From contig NZ_PNLB01000027.1 of assembly GCF_013822795.1 (NCBI RefSeq), positions 1-54,267 of the forward strand: a stretch of DNA of 54,267 nt, written 5' to 3'. The notes beneath the pieces were generated by a model, which did no database searches, was not told the DNA's origin, and saw only the letters and a list, made by a program, of their open reading frames with translations. A program made the translations under genes and the position numbers. Every line of letters starts with the position of its first letter. Positions within the stretch are counted from its first letter, which is position 1. This DNA is from Phenylobacterium sp. Its GTDB lineage: Bacteria > Pseudomonadota > Alphaproteobacteria > Caulobacterales > Caulobacteraceae. Below are positions 15,316 to 25,061 of this stretch, in pieces.

Positions 15316-15843
15316 TTAGAACTTGCGCACGTAGCCGACCGACCAGACGTCGGCCGTACCGGCGTCGTCCTCGAAGTCGTGACGGGTGTAGTCGGCGCGC
15401 ACGCCGTTCTTGTCGTCGACGAAGTACTGACCGCCGACGCCGTAGTTCCAGCTGTTGCCGTCAGCCTTGGCGATCGCGCCGGGGACCGAGACCTTGCCTT
15501 CGCTCTTGCCGTAGCCGACGCGGGCGTAGAGGTCGGCGTTCGGGGCCACCGGCAGGAAGCCGACGCCGTAGATGGCGGCCGAATTCTTCAGCTCCGCCTT
15601 GCCGTTGACGCCGCCGATCGACACGTCGTCCTTCTTCACGCCGAAGCCGAGCTCGCCCTCGACGCCGAGATAGGGATTGAAGCGGGCGCCGAGGCGACCC
15701 TGGATCGCGCCGACGTCGGCGCCTTCCAGGTCGTGGTGGCTGTAGCCGACCGAGCCGTAGCCGGTGACGGCCTGGGCGTTGGCGGCGACCGGGACCATGG
15801 CGACAGCGGCGACGGCGGCGATGAGAGAAATGTTCTTGTTCAT
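15316..15843 (-). CDS. Outer-membrane beta-barrel protein (opacity/OmpA-barrel-like)
   Basis: A 175-residue porin-like protein with a signal peptide ending at ANAQA. The mature sequence alternates polar and hydrophobic residues in about eight strands (YGSVGYSHHDL, GRLGARFNPYLGVEGELGFGV, ADLYARVGYGK, NYGVGGQYFV, GVRADYTRHDF) and ends in a C-terminal phenylalanine (VGYVRKF), the standard signal for barrel insertion. Its length fits an eight-stranded barrel without a peptidoglycan-binding domain. The ligand or role is unknown. It is divergent from the FabH-like gene across 217 bp, where AGAC-N7-GTCT near 15940-15960 is the only symmetric element seen. Confidence 0.82.
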   Translation of the reverse strand: MNKNISLIAAVAAVAMVPVAANAQAVTGYGSVGYSHHDLEGADVGAIQGRLGARFNPYLGVEGELGFGVKKDDVSIGGVNGKAELKNSAAIYGVGFLPVAPNADLYARVGYGKSEGKVSVPGAIAKADGNSWNYGVGGQYFVDDKNGVRADYTRHDFEDDAGTADVWSVGYVRKF

Positions 15844-16060
15844 GTTTTTGTACTCCGTACTGGGTTGCGGCGATCTCCAGCCGCACGGCCTTGGTCGCGC
15901 TCAAACGGGGCGAGAAATGGCCCCTGCCGGGACAATCAGAAGACGAATTATGTCTGTTGCCTTGCGGCCACATCGACCGCTGACGCCGTAAGCGAACGTG
16001 CTATCACTGTGATCCGAAGCTCCCCGTGCAACGAGAGGAGCGGTCGTCGGAGACAGCGTT

Positions 16061-17176
16061 TTGCATCAAGCCGTGATCGCGGCCACGGGCCTTTACACCC
16101 CGCCGCACAGCCTCTCGAACGCCGAGCTGGTTGAGACTTTCAACACCTATGTCGAGCGGTTCAACGCCGCCAACGCCGAGGCGATCGCCGCCGGCGAAGT
16201 CGCGGCCCTGACCCCGTCGTCGGCCGAGTTCATCGAGAAGGCCTCGGGCATTAAATCGCGCTTCGTGGTCGACAAGAGCGGGTTGGTCGACCCCGACCTG
16301 ATGCGTCCGATCATCCCGGAGCGCCCGAACGAGCAGTTGTCGGTGCTGGCCGAGATCGCCGTCGAGGCCGCCAAGCAGGCGATCGAGCGCTGGGGCAAGG
16401 ACGTCAGCCAGATCGGCGCGGTGATCTGCGCGGCCTCGAATATGCAGCGCGCCTATCCGGCCATGGCCATCGAGGTGCAGCAGGCGCTGGGCATCGAGGG
16501 CTTCGCCTTCGACATGAACGTGGCCTGTTCGTCGGCCACCTTCGGGATCAAGACCGCCGCGGACTTCGTCGGCTCGGGTTCGGCCCGTGCGGTGCTGATG
16601 GTCAATCCCGAGGTCTGCTCTGGCCACCTGAACTTCCGCGACCGCGACAGCCACTTCATTTTCGGCGACGTCGCCACCGCGGTGATCGTCGAGCGCGCCG
16701 AGGACGCGACCGGCGGCTGGGACATCCTGGGCACGCGGCTGAAGACCCAGTTCTCGAACAACATCCGCAACAACTTCGGCTTCCTGAACCGCGCCGCCCC
16801 CGAGGGCGCCGGCCAGGCCGACAAGCTGTTCGTGCAGGAAGGCCGCAAGGTGTTCCGCGAGGTGGTGCCAATGGTCTCGGAGATGATCGTGGCGCACGCC
16901 GGCGACCTGGGCATCGATCCGACCGGCCTGAAGCGCATGTGGCTGCACCAGGCCAACATCAACATGAACGAGCTGATCGGAAAGCGCGTCCTGGGCCGCG
17001 AGCCGGCCCCGGGCGAGAACGTGATTATCCTGGACGAGTACGCCAACACCTCGTCGGCTGGATCGATCATCGCCTTCCACAAGGCCAGCGACGACTTCGC
17101 GAGCGGTGAGACGGGCCTGATCTGCTCGTTCGGCGCCGGCTATTCGGCGGGCACGGTGTTCGTCCGCAAGCGCTAG
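16061..17176 (+). CDS. Beta-ketoacyl-ACP synthase III-like (FabH family)
   Basis: A 371-residue thiolase-fold condensing enzyme. The triad is C156 (MNVACSSATFG), H296 (WLHQANI) and N329 (EYANTSSAG). It is about 50 residues longer than E. coli FabH, with an extra helical segment near residues 25-60. FabH enzymes start fatty-acid synthesis by condensing acyl-CoA with malonyl-ACP; the longer members may use other acyl primers. The start is a TTG at 16061 with GGAG at 16049-16052. A GTG at 16073 would lose four residues of the first strand. No other fatty-acid genes are adjacent. Confidence 0.85.
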   Translation: MHQAVIAATGLYTPPHSLSNAELVETFNTYVERFNAANAEAIAAGEVAALTPSSAEFIEKASGIKSRFVVDKSGLVDPDLMRPIIPERPNEQLSVLAEIAVEAAKQAIERWGKDVSQIGAVICAASNMQRAYPAMAIEVQQALGIEGFAFDMNVACSSATFGIKTAADFVGSGSARAVLMVNPEVCSGHLNFRDRDSHFIFGDVATAVIVERAEDATGGWDILGTRLKTQFSNNIRNNFGFLNRAAPEGAGQADKLFVQEGRKVFREVVPMVSEMIVAHAGDLGIDPTGLKRMWLHQANINMNELIGKRVLGREPAPGENVIILDEYANTSSAGSIIAFHKASDDFASGETGLICSFGAGYSAGTVFVRKR

Positions 17177-17252
17177 CGCGGCCACGTGCCGCGTCGTTCC
17201 CCGGGGAGCCGAAGGCTAAGCTGAAGCCTCAAGTTCCTCGGGGATTACCCAC

Positions 17253-17474
17253 ATGGCTTACGACGACGTCCCCGGCGGCGATCCGCGCGGTCCCTGGTGC
17301 CCGAAGTGCCAGCGGCCGATCCGCCCCGGCGAACCGACCACGAACATGCACTTCCACGAAGACCCGGACGGCAGCCGCGGACTGAGCGGCCCCTGGCACG
17401 GCGAATGCGCCCGCCCCTACTGGGACACCATCACCCCTGCCCTGGACAAGCTGCGGCGCGGTTTCGGCGGCTGA
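17253..17474 (+). CDS. Small zinc-binding-like hypothetical protein (73 aa)
   Basis: A 73-residue protein with a CPKCQRPI knuckle, histidines in MHFHED and a GPWHGECARPYWD segment. Two cysteines, then His and Cys residues, make a plausible single zinc site. No family name can be given. ATG 17253 follows a GGGGAT ribosome-binding-like stretch. It converges with the M48 protease gene eight bases away. Confidence 0.65.
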   Translation: MAYDDVPGGDPRGPWCPKCQRPIRPGEPTTNMHFHEDPDGSRGLSGPWHGECARPYWDTITPALDKLRRGFGG

Positions 17475-17482
17475 GCTGCGTG

Positions 17483-18673
17483 TCAGTGAAGGTCGTCGAC
17501 CTTCATATGCGCGGCCTTCCAATCCATGGCCATGCGGATACGGGCGCCGACGGCCGGATGATCGTAGAACAGAACCTCCTCGAGCTTTGACGGCGTGGCC
17601 GCTCGGTACTCGATGGTTTTCACCAGGGCCCTGGCTAGACCGTCCGGTTCGTTGACGTGCTCGAGCGAATAGTGATCGGCCGCGACCTCGAAGTACCGGA
17701 GCGCCCCGTAGATCGGCGTCGCCGGTAGGGCGAGAACCGCCATGATGATGCCGATGACCGGGAACCCGGCCGGGTCAGCCAGCCCCTGGACGCCCTTGGC
17801 GCCGGTCCAGCGGAGCACCGGCGAGAACAACCGATCGACCAGGAAGAACGCCGCCATCCCCATCAGCCCCAAGGCGGCGGCCAGCCAGAACATGTCCTTG
17901 CGGACGTAATGGCCCATCTCGTGGCCGACGACCGCCTTCACCTCGGCCAGATCCGCGCCCTTGGCGAACATGACGTCGCTCATGGCGATGCGGGCCGTGC
18001 CGAACAGGCCCGAGACGTTGGCCGTGTAGCGGTTCGACTGCTTGGAGCCGTCATAGACGTAGATCTTGTCGTGCGGCACGCCGTTGGCCTTGGCCATTTC
18101 GACGATCGCGTCGCGGATGGGACCGGGCGGCGCTTCGCGGTAGGTGTTGAACAGCGGCTCGAAGACCACCGGCCCGAGGACCAGCAGGACGACGAAGGCG
18201 ATCGAAACCAGGCCACCGCCCCACGCCCACCAGGTTCGCGGCGCGCGCCGGATCAGTCCGTAGAGCAGCGACGCCAGGAGGACCGAGACGACAAGCGAGA
18301 TCACGGCGGTCAGCGCGAACTCACCGAGGAAGCCCGGCAGCGCGCGGCTGGTCAGCCCATAGGCCTTTTCCCGCCACCACTGGGTGTAGATGGTCCATGG
18401 CAGATGCAGGACGGTTTCGATCACTGCATCCAGCGCCAGCACGGCGGCGGCCGCCAGCCACGGCCGGGCCTTCCGGCTCTCGACGGCCTGGCGCGCGCCG
18501 ACCAGCACGCCGGATCGCAGCACGAGCCAGGCGGCGAGCACGGCGACGATCGCCCCCCAGAGCAGCAGCCAATGGCCGCCCTGGGTGTAGGCGGTCGCCT
18601 TGGCGTGAACCTCAGGCGGCACCTGCGCGAGATAGGCCGCAGTCGCAGCGGCGGGGTCGAATCCCTTAGCCAT
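17483..18673 (-). CDS. M48 family metalloprotease (Ste24/CAAX-prenyl-protease-like)
   Basis: A 396-residue membrane zinc protease of the Ste24 type. The sequence shows an N-terminal hydrophobic segment (about 34-53), further helices up to about residue 175, then EPLFNTYREAPPGPIRDAIVEMAKANGV. The zinc motif HEMGH lies near residue 250, followed by two membrane helices and the third ligand in RYFEVAADHYSL. Bacterial members handle damaged or misassembled membrane proteins. ATG at 18673; it is monocistronic by spacing. Confidence 0.92.
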   Translation of the reverse strand: MAKGFDPAAATAAYLAQVPPEVHAKATAYTQGGHWLLLWGAIVAVLAAWLVLRSGVLVGARQAVESRKARPWLAAAAVLALDAVIETVLHLPWTIYTQWWREKAYGLTSRALPGFLGEFALTAVISLVVSVLLASLLYGLIRRAPRTWWAWGGGLVSIAFVVLLVLGPVVFEPLFNTYREAPPGPIRDAIVEMAKANGVPHDKIYVYDGSKQSNRYTANVSGLFGTARIAMSDVMFAKGADLAEVKAVVGHEMGHYVRKDMFWLAAALGLMGMAAFFLVDRLFSPVLRWTGAKGVQGLADPAGFPVIGIIMAVLALPATPIYGALRYFEVAADHYSLEHVNEPDGLARALVKTIEYRAATPSKLEEVLFYDHPAVGARIRMAMDWKAAHMKVDDLH

Positions 18674-18744
18674 AAGGACGTTTCCTCAATCTGCGCGAGC
18701 AGATGGCCAGAAATCGCCTAGCTTGTCAGGGGGAATGTCGCGGC

Positions 18745-19179
18745 TCAGAGATGCTCGACCGCGCAGCCGAGATCCTCGCAGATGCGGTCGGCGAGGATCT
18801 TGCGGTGGCAGCCGCGGTGGTCGGCTTCGAAGCAAAGCAACGCCACCTTGCGCTCTGACGCCAGTTCCTTGGCGGCGGCCAGTTCCAGCTGGGCGGCCGG
18901 TTCGGCCAGGTGATCCTCGAAGATGGCGGTCATCTCGGCGATGCGGCCCTTGCGGGCGGCCTCGCGGCCCGGCTTGGGGGTGCCGAGTTGGCGCAGGTGG
19001 ACATAGGCGATGCCGGCCTCGGCGAGGCTGGCGGCCAGCAGCGTCTTGGAGAACCCGGCCCGGCGCGAGGCGGCGATGGCGCGGACGTCGACCAGCAGCT
19101 CGACGCCGGCCGCCTGCAGGCGTGCGATGACCGCGGCCTGGGTGGCGGCTTCATAGCCGATCGTCGCCAGCGGCTTCAT
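18745..19179 (-). CDS. DUF488 family protein
   Basis: A 144-residue protein of the DUF488 family. Visible features are TIGYEAATQAAVIARLQAAGVELLVDVRAIAASRRAGFSK at the N-terminus and LLCFEADHRGCHRKILADRI near the C-terminus, the conserved Cys/His segment of the family. Function is unknown; a nucleic-acid-related role has been suspected for the family. Its start overlaps the stop of the MscS-like gene by four bases, and it ends the M49-MscS-DUF488 operon. Confidence 0.82.
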   Translation of the reverse strand: MKPLATIGYEAATQAAVIARLQAAGVELLVDVRAIAASRRAGFSKTLLAASLAEAGIAYVHLRQLGTPKPGREAARKGRIAEMTAIFEDHLAEPAAQLELAAAKELASERKVALLCFEADHRGCHRKILADRICEDLGCAVEHL

Positions 19180-20213
19180 GGCCCCCGGCCGCGCGGGCGA
19201 ACGGCCGCCTCGGCGGCGTCCTGCTGGGCGCCGCGCGCGAGGTCCTCGGCCGCGTCATTGGTGCTGGCCCGCGCCAGATCGGGCCGCATTCCCCCTGCGT
19301 GGCCGGCCAGGCCGAGGGTTTGCAGCGCATCCTCGCCCTCCTCGCCGAACACCGAGCGGACGCGCAGCTCGCGCTGGGCCAGCGGGATCTCGAAGCCGCC
19401 GCCGCGCAAGGCGTCCTCGATCGCCCAGGTGTAGGCGGCATGGGTGGCGTTGGGCCGCTTGACCGCCTCCAGCGCCGGCCAGACCACCAGTTCGAACGAC
19501 AGGCCGCTTTCGCCAAAGCCGATCAGCCAAACCTGGGTCTTGCGGACCGAGGTGTCCTTCATCGTGAAGGGCACGGCGTGGGCGGCGCGGAGCACCGCCT
19601 CGCGCACAGCTTCCTTGTCGACGCCATAGGCGACGCGGAACGGAATGTGCATCCGCCGGGCGCCGTTCTGGTGGGTCCAGTTGGTGACCGGCTGCTCGAT
19701 CAGCCGCGAATTGGGGATCAGGACGTCGAGGTCGTCGTTGTTGCGGATGCGGGTGGCGCGCGGACCGATCTCGGCGACGACGCCGCGCTCGCCGGTCTGC
19801 AGCTCGATGTAGTCGCCGATGCGGATCAGCTTGTCGAACAGCAGCACCAGGCCGGAGATGAACTCCTTGACGATACCCTGCATGCCAAAGCCGAGGCCGA
19901 CGCCCAGCGCCCCGGCAAACAGGGTGAACGACGAAAGGTCGAGGCCAAGGGTCGAGAAGGCGGCGAACAGCCCGCAGATCACCAGGCCGTAGGTGCTGAG
20001 CTTCTCGAAAATGTAGATCGAGGGGGCGGCGTCAGTGTCGACCCGGCCACGAATGCGGCGGATGGCGCTGGCTGCCAATCGGGCGGCCAGCAATGACACC
20101 GCCACGATGAGGATCGCCGCCACCAGCCCGCCCACGGTGATCTCGGTCTTGCCCAAGCGGACAAGCTGGAAGGCCATCAGGGACTGAAGGTCGGCGGCGA
20201 TCTCGCTGGTCAT
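19176..20213 (-). CDS. MscS family mechanosensitive ion channel
   Basis: A 345-residue small-conductance channel that opens under membrane tension to release solutes. Three N-terminal membrane helices (about 22-45, 62-85 and 88-105) are followed by the pore-lining TM3 and conserved GLGFGMQGIVKEFISGL, then DKLIRIGDYIEL of the beta domain and RIRNNDDLDVLIPNSRLIEQPVTNW. The C-terminal tail is about 60 residues longer than the core. It lies two bases after the M49-like peptidase and overlaps the DUF488 gene. Confidence 0.92.
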   Translation of the reverse strand: MTSEIAADLQSLMAFQLVRLGKTEITVGGLVAAILIVAVSLLAARLAASAIRRIRGRVDTDAAPSIYIFEKLSTYGLVICGLFAAFSTLGLDLSSFTLFAGALGVGLGFGMQGIVKEFISGLVLLFDKLIRIGDYIELQTGERGVVAEIGPRATRIRNNDDLDVLIPNSRLIEQPVTNWTHQNGARRMHIPFRVAYGVDKEAVREAVLRAAHAVPFTMKDTSVRKTQVWLIGFGESGLSFELVVWPALEAVKRPNATHAAYTWAIEDALRGGGFEIPLAQRELRVRSVFGEEGEDALQTLGLAGHAGGMRPDLARASTNDAAEDLARGAQQDAAEAAVRPRGRGP

Positions 20214-20215
20214 GC

Positions 20216-21709
<1,494 letters not shown>

Positions 21710-21760
21710 GTCAGTGATTTAGCTCCGAGAAGCCGCCTCCAAGGCGGCGTTTGCCGGAAC

Positions 21761-21863
21761 CTAGAGCAAATCCCGATCCGGTTGGATCGGGATTTGCTCC
21801 TCTAGCTTTGATTTTTGAGCATTTTCTTCGCCGAACCGGCCTCCACTTCGGCGGAAAATGCTC
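21761..21863. repeat. Double palindromic intergenic repeat
   Basis: Two palindromes lie side by side. In the first, GAGCAAATCCCGATCC (21764-21779) pairs exactly with 21784-21799 around GGTT. In the second, GAGCATTTTC (21817-21826) pairs with GAAAATGCTC (21854-21863), enclosing a GC-rich TTCGCCGAA / TTCGGCGG hairpin. The second resembles the short palindromic interspersed repeats of alphaproteobacteria. It may also terminate both flanking minus-strand genes. The last two bases overlap the stop codon of the gene at 21862. Confidence 0.7.
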
Positions 21864-22173
21864 AGCGAGGGGGCTCCCCGTCGTCGAGGACGGTGAGACG
21901 CCGCACGGTCAGTTCGTCGATTTCCAGCCGCTTGATCCGAGCCTGACCGACCGAGATGCGGCCGACGGCGAGCTTGCCGATCGCCAGCGCCCCGACCGCG
22001 ACGGCCCCGAAGGCGATGGCGCCGAGCGCCAGGCTGCCCATGGCCCCGAAACCGACCGCCCCGGCGGGGGTGGCGCGCGGGGCGACATAGACCGGAGTGA
22101 CGGCCCGCAGCCGGCGCGGCGCGGCCTCGGCTAGGGCGACGGGGGTCCGGCGTGCGCGCAGTTCCAAGGCCAT
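21862..22173 (-). CDS. Small protein with (A-x-G)-type short repeats
   Basis: A 103-residue protein. After a basic N-terminus it carries about eight short repeats of the form GAxAxGA/VxAxGxLAxG (from GAMGSLALGAIAFGAVAVGALAIGKLAVGRISVG). A charged, strand-like tail follows (ARIKRLEIDELTVRRLTVLDDGE). The repeat pattern suggests a short solenoid or a membrane-associated sheet rather than a globular enzyme. No family is recognised. ATG 22173 follows a GGGAGAGAGAC stretch. Confidence 0.6.
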   Translation of the reverse strand: MALELRARRTPVALAEAAPRRLRAVTPVYVAPRATPAGAVGFGAMGSLALGAIAFGAVAVGALAIGKLAVGRISVGQARIKRLEIDELTVRRLTVLDDGEPPR

Positions 22174-22225
22174 GTCTCTCTCCCTTCGGCTTGGGAAGAG
22201 CCTAACCCCGGGCCCGCCCGATAGG

Positions 22226-22942
22226 CTAGCCGCGCGTCAGGGTGGTCATCACCAGTTCGCAGCGGAAATCGAAGCCCAGCGCCTCGTAGAGAGCGATGGC
22301 GCCGGTGTTGTGGGCGTAGGAGTGCAGGAACGGAATCTCGCCCCGCGCGCGGATGCGGGCGGCGACCTCCAACATCAGGCCGGCGGCGAAGCCGCGCCCG
22401 CGATAGGCCGGGTCGGTGCAGACGCCGCTGACTTCGGTATAGCCGGCCGGCTGCATCCGCTCGCCGGCCATGGCGACCAGCTTGCCGTCCACCTTGACCC
22501 CGACAAAGCGGCCAAGCTCGTGGGTGCGGGCGAAGAATGGACCGGGCGCGGTCGCTGTCGCCAGGGCCAGCATCTGCGGGGCGTCGGCTGCAGTCAGCAC
22601 CTCGATCGGAAAGGCCGGCTCGCCGACCGGATTCGGGGTCTCGGCGACCATCTGCCAGCAGAGCGCCTGGCTGCGGACCGCCAGCCCCGGAACCAGCGGG
22701 GCGGGCCCCTCCTCCACCACCGCCACGTCGCCGTGGGCTGCGACCAGAGCCGCCAGGTCGGCGAGGCTTTGCGGCGAGGCGTCCGGCAAGGCGGCGAACA
22801 GCCCGAACTCGGGGTCGAAGCGGACCGCGGCGCCGTGCTGGTGCGCGAGGTGGGACTGGCGGCCGGTCAGGGCCGACCAAACCGGGCGATCAAGCGGATG
22901 CGACATGGACGACTGCATAGCGCCGTCCGAACGCAGCGTCAT
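22226..22942 (-). CDS. GNAT family N-acetyltransferase (FR47-like)
   Basis: A 238-residue acetyltransferase. The C-terminal half holds the acetyl-CoA-binding core: GERMQPAGYTEVSGVCTDPAYRGRGFAAGLMLEVA (motif A, with RGRGFA binding the pyrophosphate) and NTGAIALYEALGFDFR (motif B). The N-terminal half is a second, degenerate domain seen in FR47-like proteins. The substrate is unknown. Starts at 22942, 22918 and 22906 are possible, and none has a strong ribosome-binding site. It is divergent from the cupin gene, with a palindrome in the gap. Confidence 0.82.
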   Translation of the reverse strand: MTLRSDGAMQSSMSHPLDRPVWSALTGRQSHLAHQHGAAVRFDPEFGLFAALPDASPQSLADLAALVAAHGDVAVVEEGPAPLVPGLAVRSQALCWQMVAETPNPVGEPAFPIEVLTAADAPQMLALATATAPGPFFARTHELGRFVGVKVDGKLVAMAGERMQPAGYTEVSGVCTDPAYRGRGFAAGLMLEVAARIRARGEIPFLHSYAHNTGAIALYEALGFDFRCELVMTTLTRG

Positions 22943-22956
22943 GGCGACCGTTGCAT

Positions 22957-22971
22957 AACGATGTTATCGTT
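22957..22971. promoter_or_regulatory. Perfect inverted repeat between divergent genes
   Basis: AACGAT-GTT-ATCGTT is an exact 15-bp inverted repeat, 15 bp from the GNAT start and 27 bp from the cupin start. Its place suggests an operator for one or both genes. No regulator gene is adjacent, so the factor is unknown. Confidence 0.4.
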
Positions 22972-22997
22972 AATCCGCACAAGAGGAGCGCGCCGAC

Positions 22998-23456
22998 ATG
23001 GCCGAGCCAATCGTCGTCAAGCTGACCGACGGAGTGCGCCCGCTAAACGTCGTGGGCGAGCAGATCACCGTCCTCGCCCCGGGCGAACGCACGGGCAGCT
23101 ACGAAGTCTTTCACCAAATCGGGCCGGAAGGCAGCGGCCCGCCGCCGCACAGCCATCCCTGGGACGAGGCGTTCTATGTCGTCGCCGGCGAAATCGCTTT
23201 CGGCATCGGCGAGCAGGAGCTGGTCGCCCATGCGGGCACCTTCGTCCACCTGCCGGCTGGGACCACGCACTGGTTCCGGTTCGGCAAGGGCGGCGGCGAA
23301 ATGGTCTCGCTGACTTCGCGCGAAGGCGCCTCGCATATGTTCGAGGACTTCGACCGCGAGGTCTCGCCGACGGCGCCCGACCTGGGCAAGCTGATCGAGC
23401 TGGGCCGACCCTACGGGCTGACGGTGGCGTTTCCGGTGGAGGCCGCCCCGACCTAG
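22998..23456 (+). CDS. Cupin domain protein
   Basis: A 152-residue single-domain cupin. The two cupin motifs read PPPHSHPWDEAFYVVAGEIAFGIG (His, His and Glu metal ligands) and AGTFVHLPAGTTHWFRF (last His). Such proteins act as metal-dependent dioxygenases, isomerases or small-molecule sensors; the role here is unknown. GAGGAG upstream supports ATG 22998. A short secreted protein follows 38 bp downstream on the same strand. Confidence 0.85.
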   Translation: MAEPIVVKLTDGVRPLNVVGEQITVLAPGERTGSYEVFHQIGPEGSGPPPHSHPWDEAFYVVAGEIAFGIGEQELVAHAGTFVHLPAGTTHWFRFGKGGGEMVSLTSREGASHMFEDFDREVSPTAPDLGKLIELGRPYGLTVAFPVEAAPT

Positions 23457-23494
23457 CCCGCCCATGCTTTAGGGGCGCACGTGGAGGACGCACC

Positions 23495-23839
23495 ATGAGA
23501 CTCGCAGCCTGGATGGCCGCCACGGCGTTGTCGCTGGTTTCGACGCACGCCCTGGCCGCGCCCGTCGCCGGCAGCCGCGAAAGCGAACTGACCTGCGTCG
23601 GACTGATCGGCGCGGGTCTCGCCGGAGCATCGGCCGCCCAGCCCGCCGAGCCCCGCGCGATCGCCGCCCTGTCGATGGCCTTCGGCTTCTACATGGGACG
23701 CGCAAGTCAGCTCCAACCCAAGGCAAGCAAGCAAGAGGTCGACACCGCGCTGAACAAGCTGAGCACGGAAGAGAAGAACGCGCAGGCGAACCTTTGCCTG
23801 AAGCAGGCCAGCGAGCTGATGGGCGCCGCCGTCAAATGA
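23495..23839 (+). CDS. Small secreted protein (114 aa)
   Basis: A 114-residue protein with a signal peptide (MRLAAWMAATALSLVSTHAL, cleavage near ALAAP). The mature part is helical and has two cysteines (ELTCVGLIGAG and ANLCLKQASEL) that could form a disulfide. No family is recognised. GGAGG at 23483-23487 sets the start at 23495, so the much longer reading frame extending upstream through the cupin and GNAT genes is not the coding start. It may be cotranscribed with the cupin gene. Confidence 0.7.
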   Translation: MRLAAWMAATALSLVSTHALAAPVAGSRESELTCVGLIGAGLAGASAAQPAEPRAIAALSMAFGFYMGRASQLQPKASKQEVDTALNKLSTEEKNAQANLCLKQASELMGAAVK

Positions 23840-23857
23840 TTAGGGGGTACGGCCCAG

Positions 23858-24874
23858 CTAGTCGCCGCCTCGCCGTCGCCAAGCCGTGGGAGTCATGCCG
23901 AACTCGCCTGCGAACCAGCGGCTGAACGAGCTCTGGCGCGAGTAGCCGACCATGCCGGCGACATGGGACAGCGGCAGGGTCGCATTGGCGGCGTAGCGGG
24001 CGGCCAGCTCGCGTCGGATGTCGTTGAGCAGGCAACTAAAGTCCACACCTTCGGCCAGGAGCCGGCGCTGCAACGTCCGTTCCGCGAGCCCCAGGCGGGC
24101 GGCGACCTGACCGATCGAAGCCTGCCCGTCGGCCAACAACAGGACGATGGCCTTCCTGACGTCCTCGTCCACCGATCCCGGCGCGGCGTTGGGCAGCGTC
24201 CGCACATAGTCGGCGGCGAACCGCGCCAGAGCCGGGTCAGCCGACGGATTGGGCGCCTGAAGGTCGGCGCTGGCGCAAGTCAGACCATAGAACGCGCTGT
24301 CGAACTCGCAGGCGGCCCCGAACAGGCGCCGATGGTGGGTCGGGTCGGTCGGCGGGCCATGCGCGAAGTTGACCGAGTGAGGCCGCCAGCGCGCGCCGAG
24401 CACGGCGCGGAACATCCGGAACAGCACCCCGATGCCCAATTCATAGGACTGCCGCATCGCGCCGCGGCCGGTGACCAGCAGTTCCTCGCGGACGACGACG
24501 ACGCCGGCGCCCTCCTCCACCGCGATCACCAGCGACGGGTTCAGGAGCCCGCGGTGCTCGACCACGGACATCAGCGCCTCGCGCATGGTGGGCTGGTGGG
24601 TGATCAACAGGCTCAACGCCCCGAGGTCGGATAGCCGCCGGGTTTCGGCCATCCGCAGCCCGAACGACTCGCAGCCCGATTGGGCGGCCGACATCTCCAG
24701 GAGGTCGACCACGCTTTCGGTGGGGATCCGGACGTCCGGGTCGGTGAGCGCGCGCAGATCGATGCCGACCCTGCGAAGCATGGCTCCAGGATCCAGCCCG
24801 GCCCACGCGGCGACCTCCGCATAGTTGGATAGCGCCGCGCTGCGCACGAACACCGAGGGCTGCCTCATGGCCAT
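23858..24874 (-). CDS. AraC family transcriptional regulator
   Basis: A 338-residue regulator. The N-terminal two thirds is the arabinose-binding-like/OruR-type sensor domain (SNYAEVAAWAGLDPGAMLRRVGIDLRAL through LITHQPTMREALMSVVEHRGLLNP). The C-terminal AraC double helix-turn-helix runs from ASIGQVAARLGLAERTLQRRLLAEG to LSHVAGMVGYSRQSSFSRWFAGEFGMTP. The reading frame extends further upstream, but MAMRQPSVFV at 24874 fits family starts. It is divergent from the DUF3302-HlyD-NodT operon, with a 21-bp-spaced direct repeat between, so it is the likely activator of that operon. Confidence 0.88.
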   Translation of the reverse strand: MAMRQPSVFVRSAALSNYAEVAAWAGLDPGAMLRRVGIDLRALTDPDVRIPTESVVDLLEMSAAQSGCESFGLRMAETRRLSDLGALSLLITHQPTMREALMSVVEHRGLLNPSLVIAVEEGAGVVVVREELLVTGRGAMRQSYELGIGVLFRMFRAVLGARWRPHSVNFAHGPPTDPTHHRRLFGAACEFDSAFYGLTCASADLQAPNPSADPALARFAADYVRTLPNAAPGSVDEDVRKAIVLLLADGQASIGQVAARLGLAERTLQRRLLAEGVDFSCLLNDIRRELAARYAANATLPLSHVAGMVGYSRQSSFSRWFAGEFGMTPTAWRRRGGD

Positions 24875-24880
24875 GGCGTG

Positions 24881-24910
24881 AAATGAAAAGCCGATGTCGT
24901 CAAATGAAAA
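24881..24910. promoter_or_regulatory. Direct repeat, probable AraC-type operator
   Basis: AAATGAAAA occurs at 24881-24889 and again at 24902-24910, exactly 21 bp apart, that is two helical turns. Two direct half-sites with this spacing are what a dimer of an AraC-type activator binds. The site abuts the regulator's own start and lies about 150 bp before the efflux operon. The assignment is inferred from spacing and place. Confidence 0.55.
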
Positions 24911-25061
24911 AGCGCCAGCCCAGCGCCCGGTAGTGGATGCGACCTGTCGATGCCCCCGGCCCGCCTCTACTCCGAGTGGCCGCGCATCACGTTCCACCCG
25001 CACGGCGATGGTCGAGGCTTTTCCAAGCCACGGACGTCGGCCCGCCTATGAGGCAACTGAA

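Noticed and set aside
24894..25061. Longer N-terminus for the DUF3302 protein from ATG 24894 or 25008
   Set aside because: The added residues are Pro/Arg/Ser-rich and non-family, 24894 lies inside the probable AraC site, and neither ATG has a ribosome-binding site, unlike TTG 25062.
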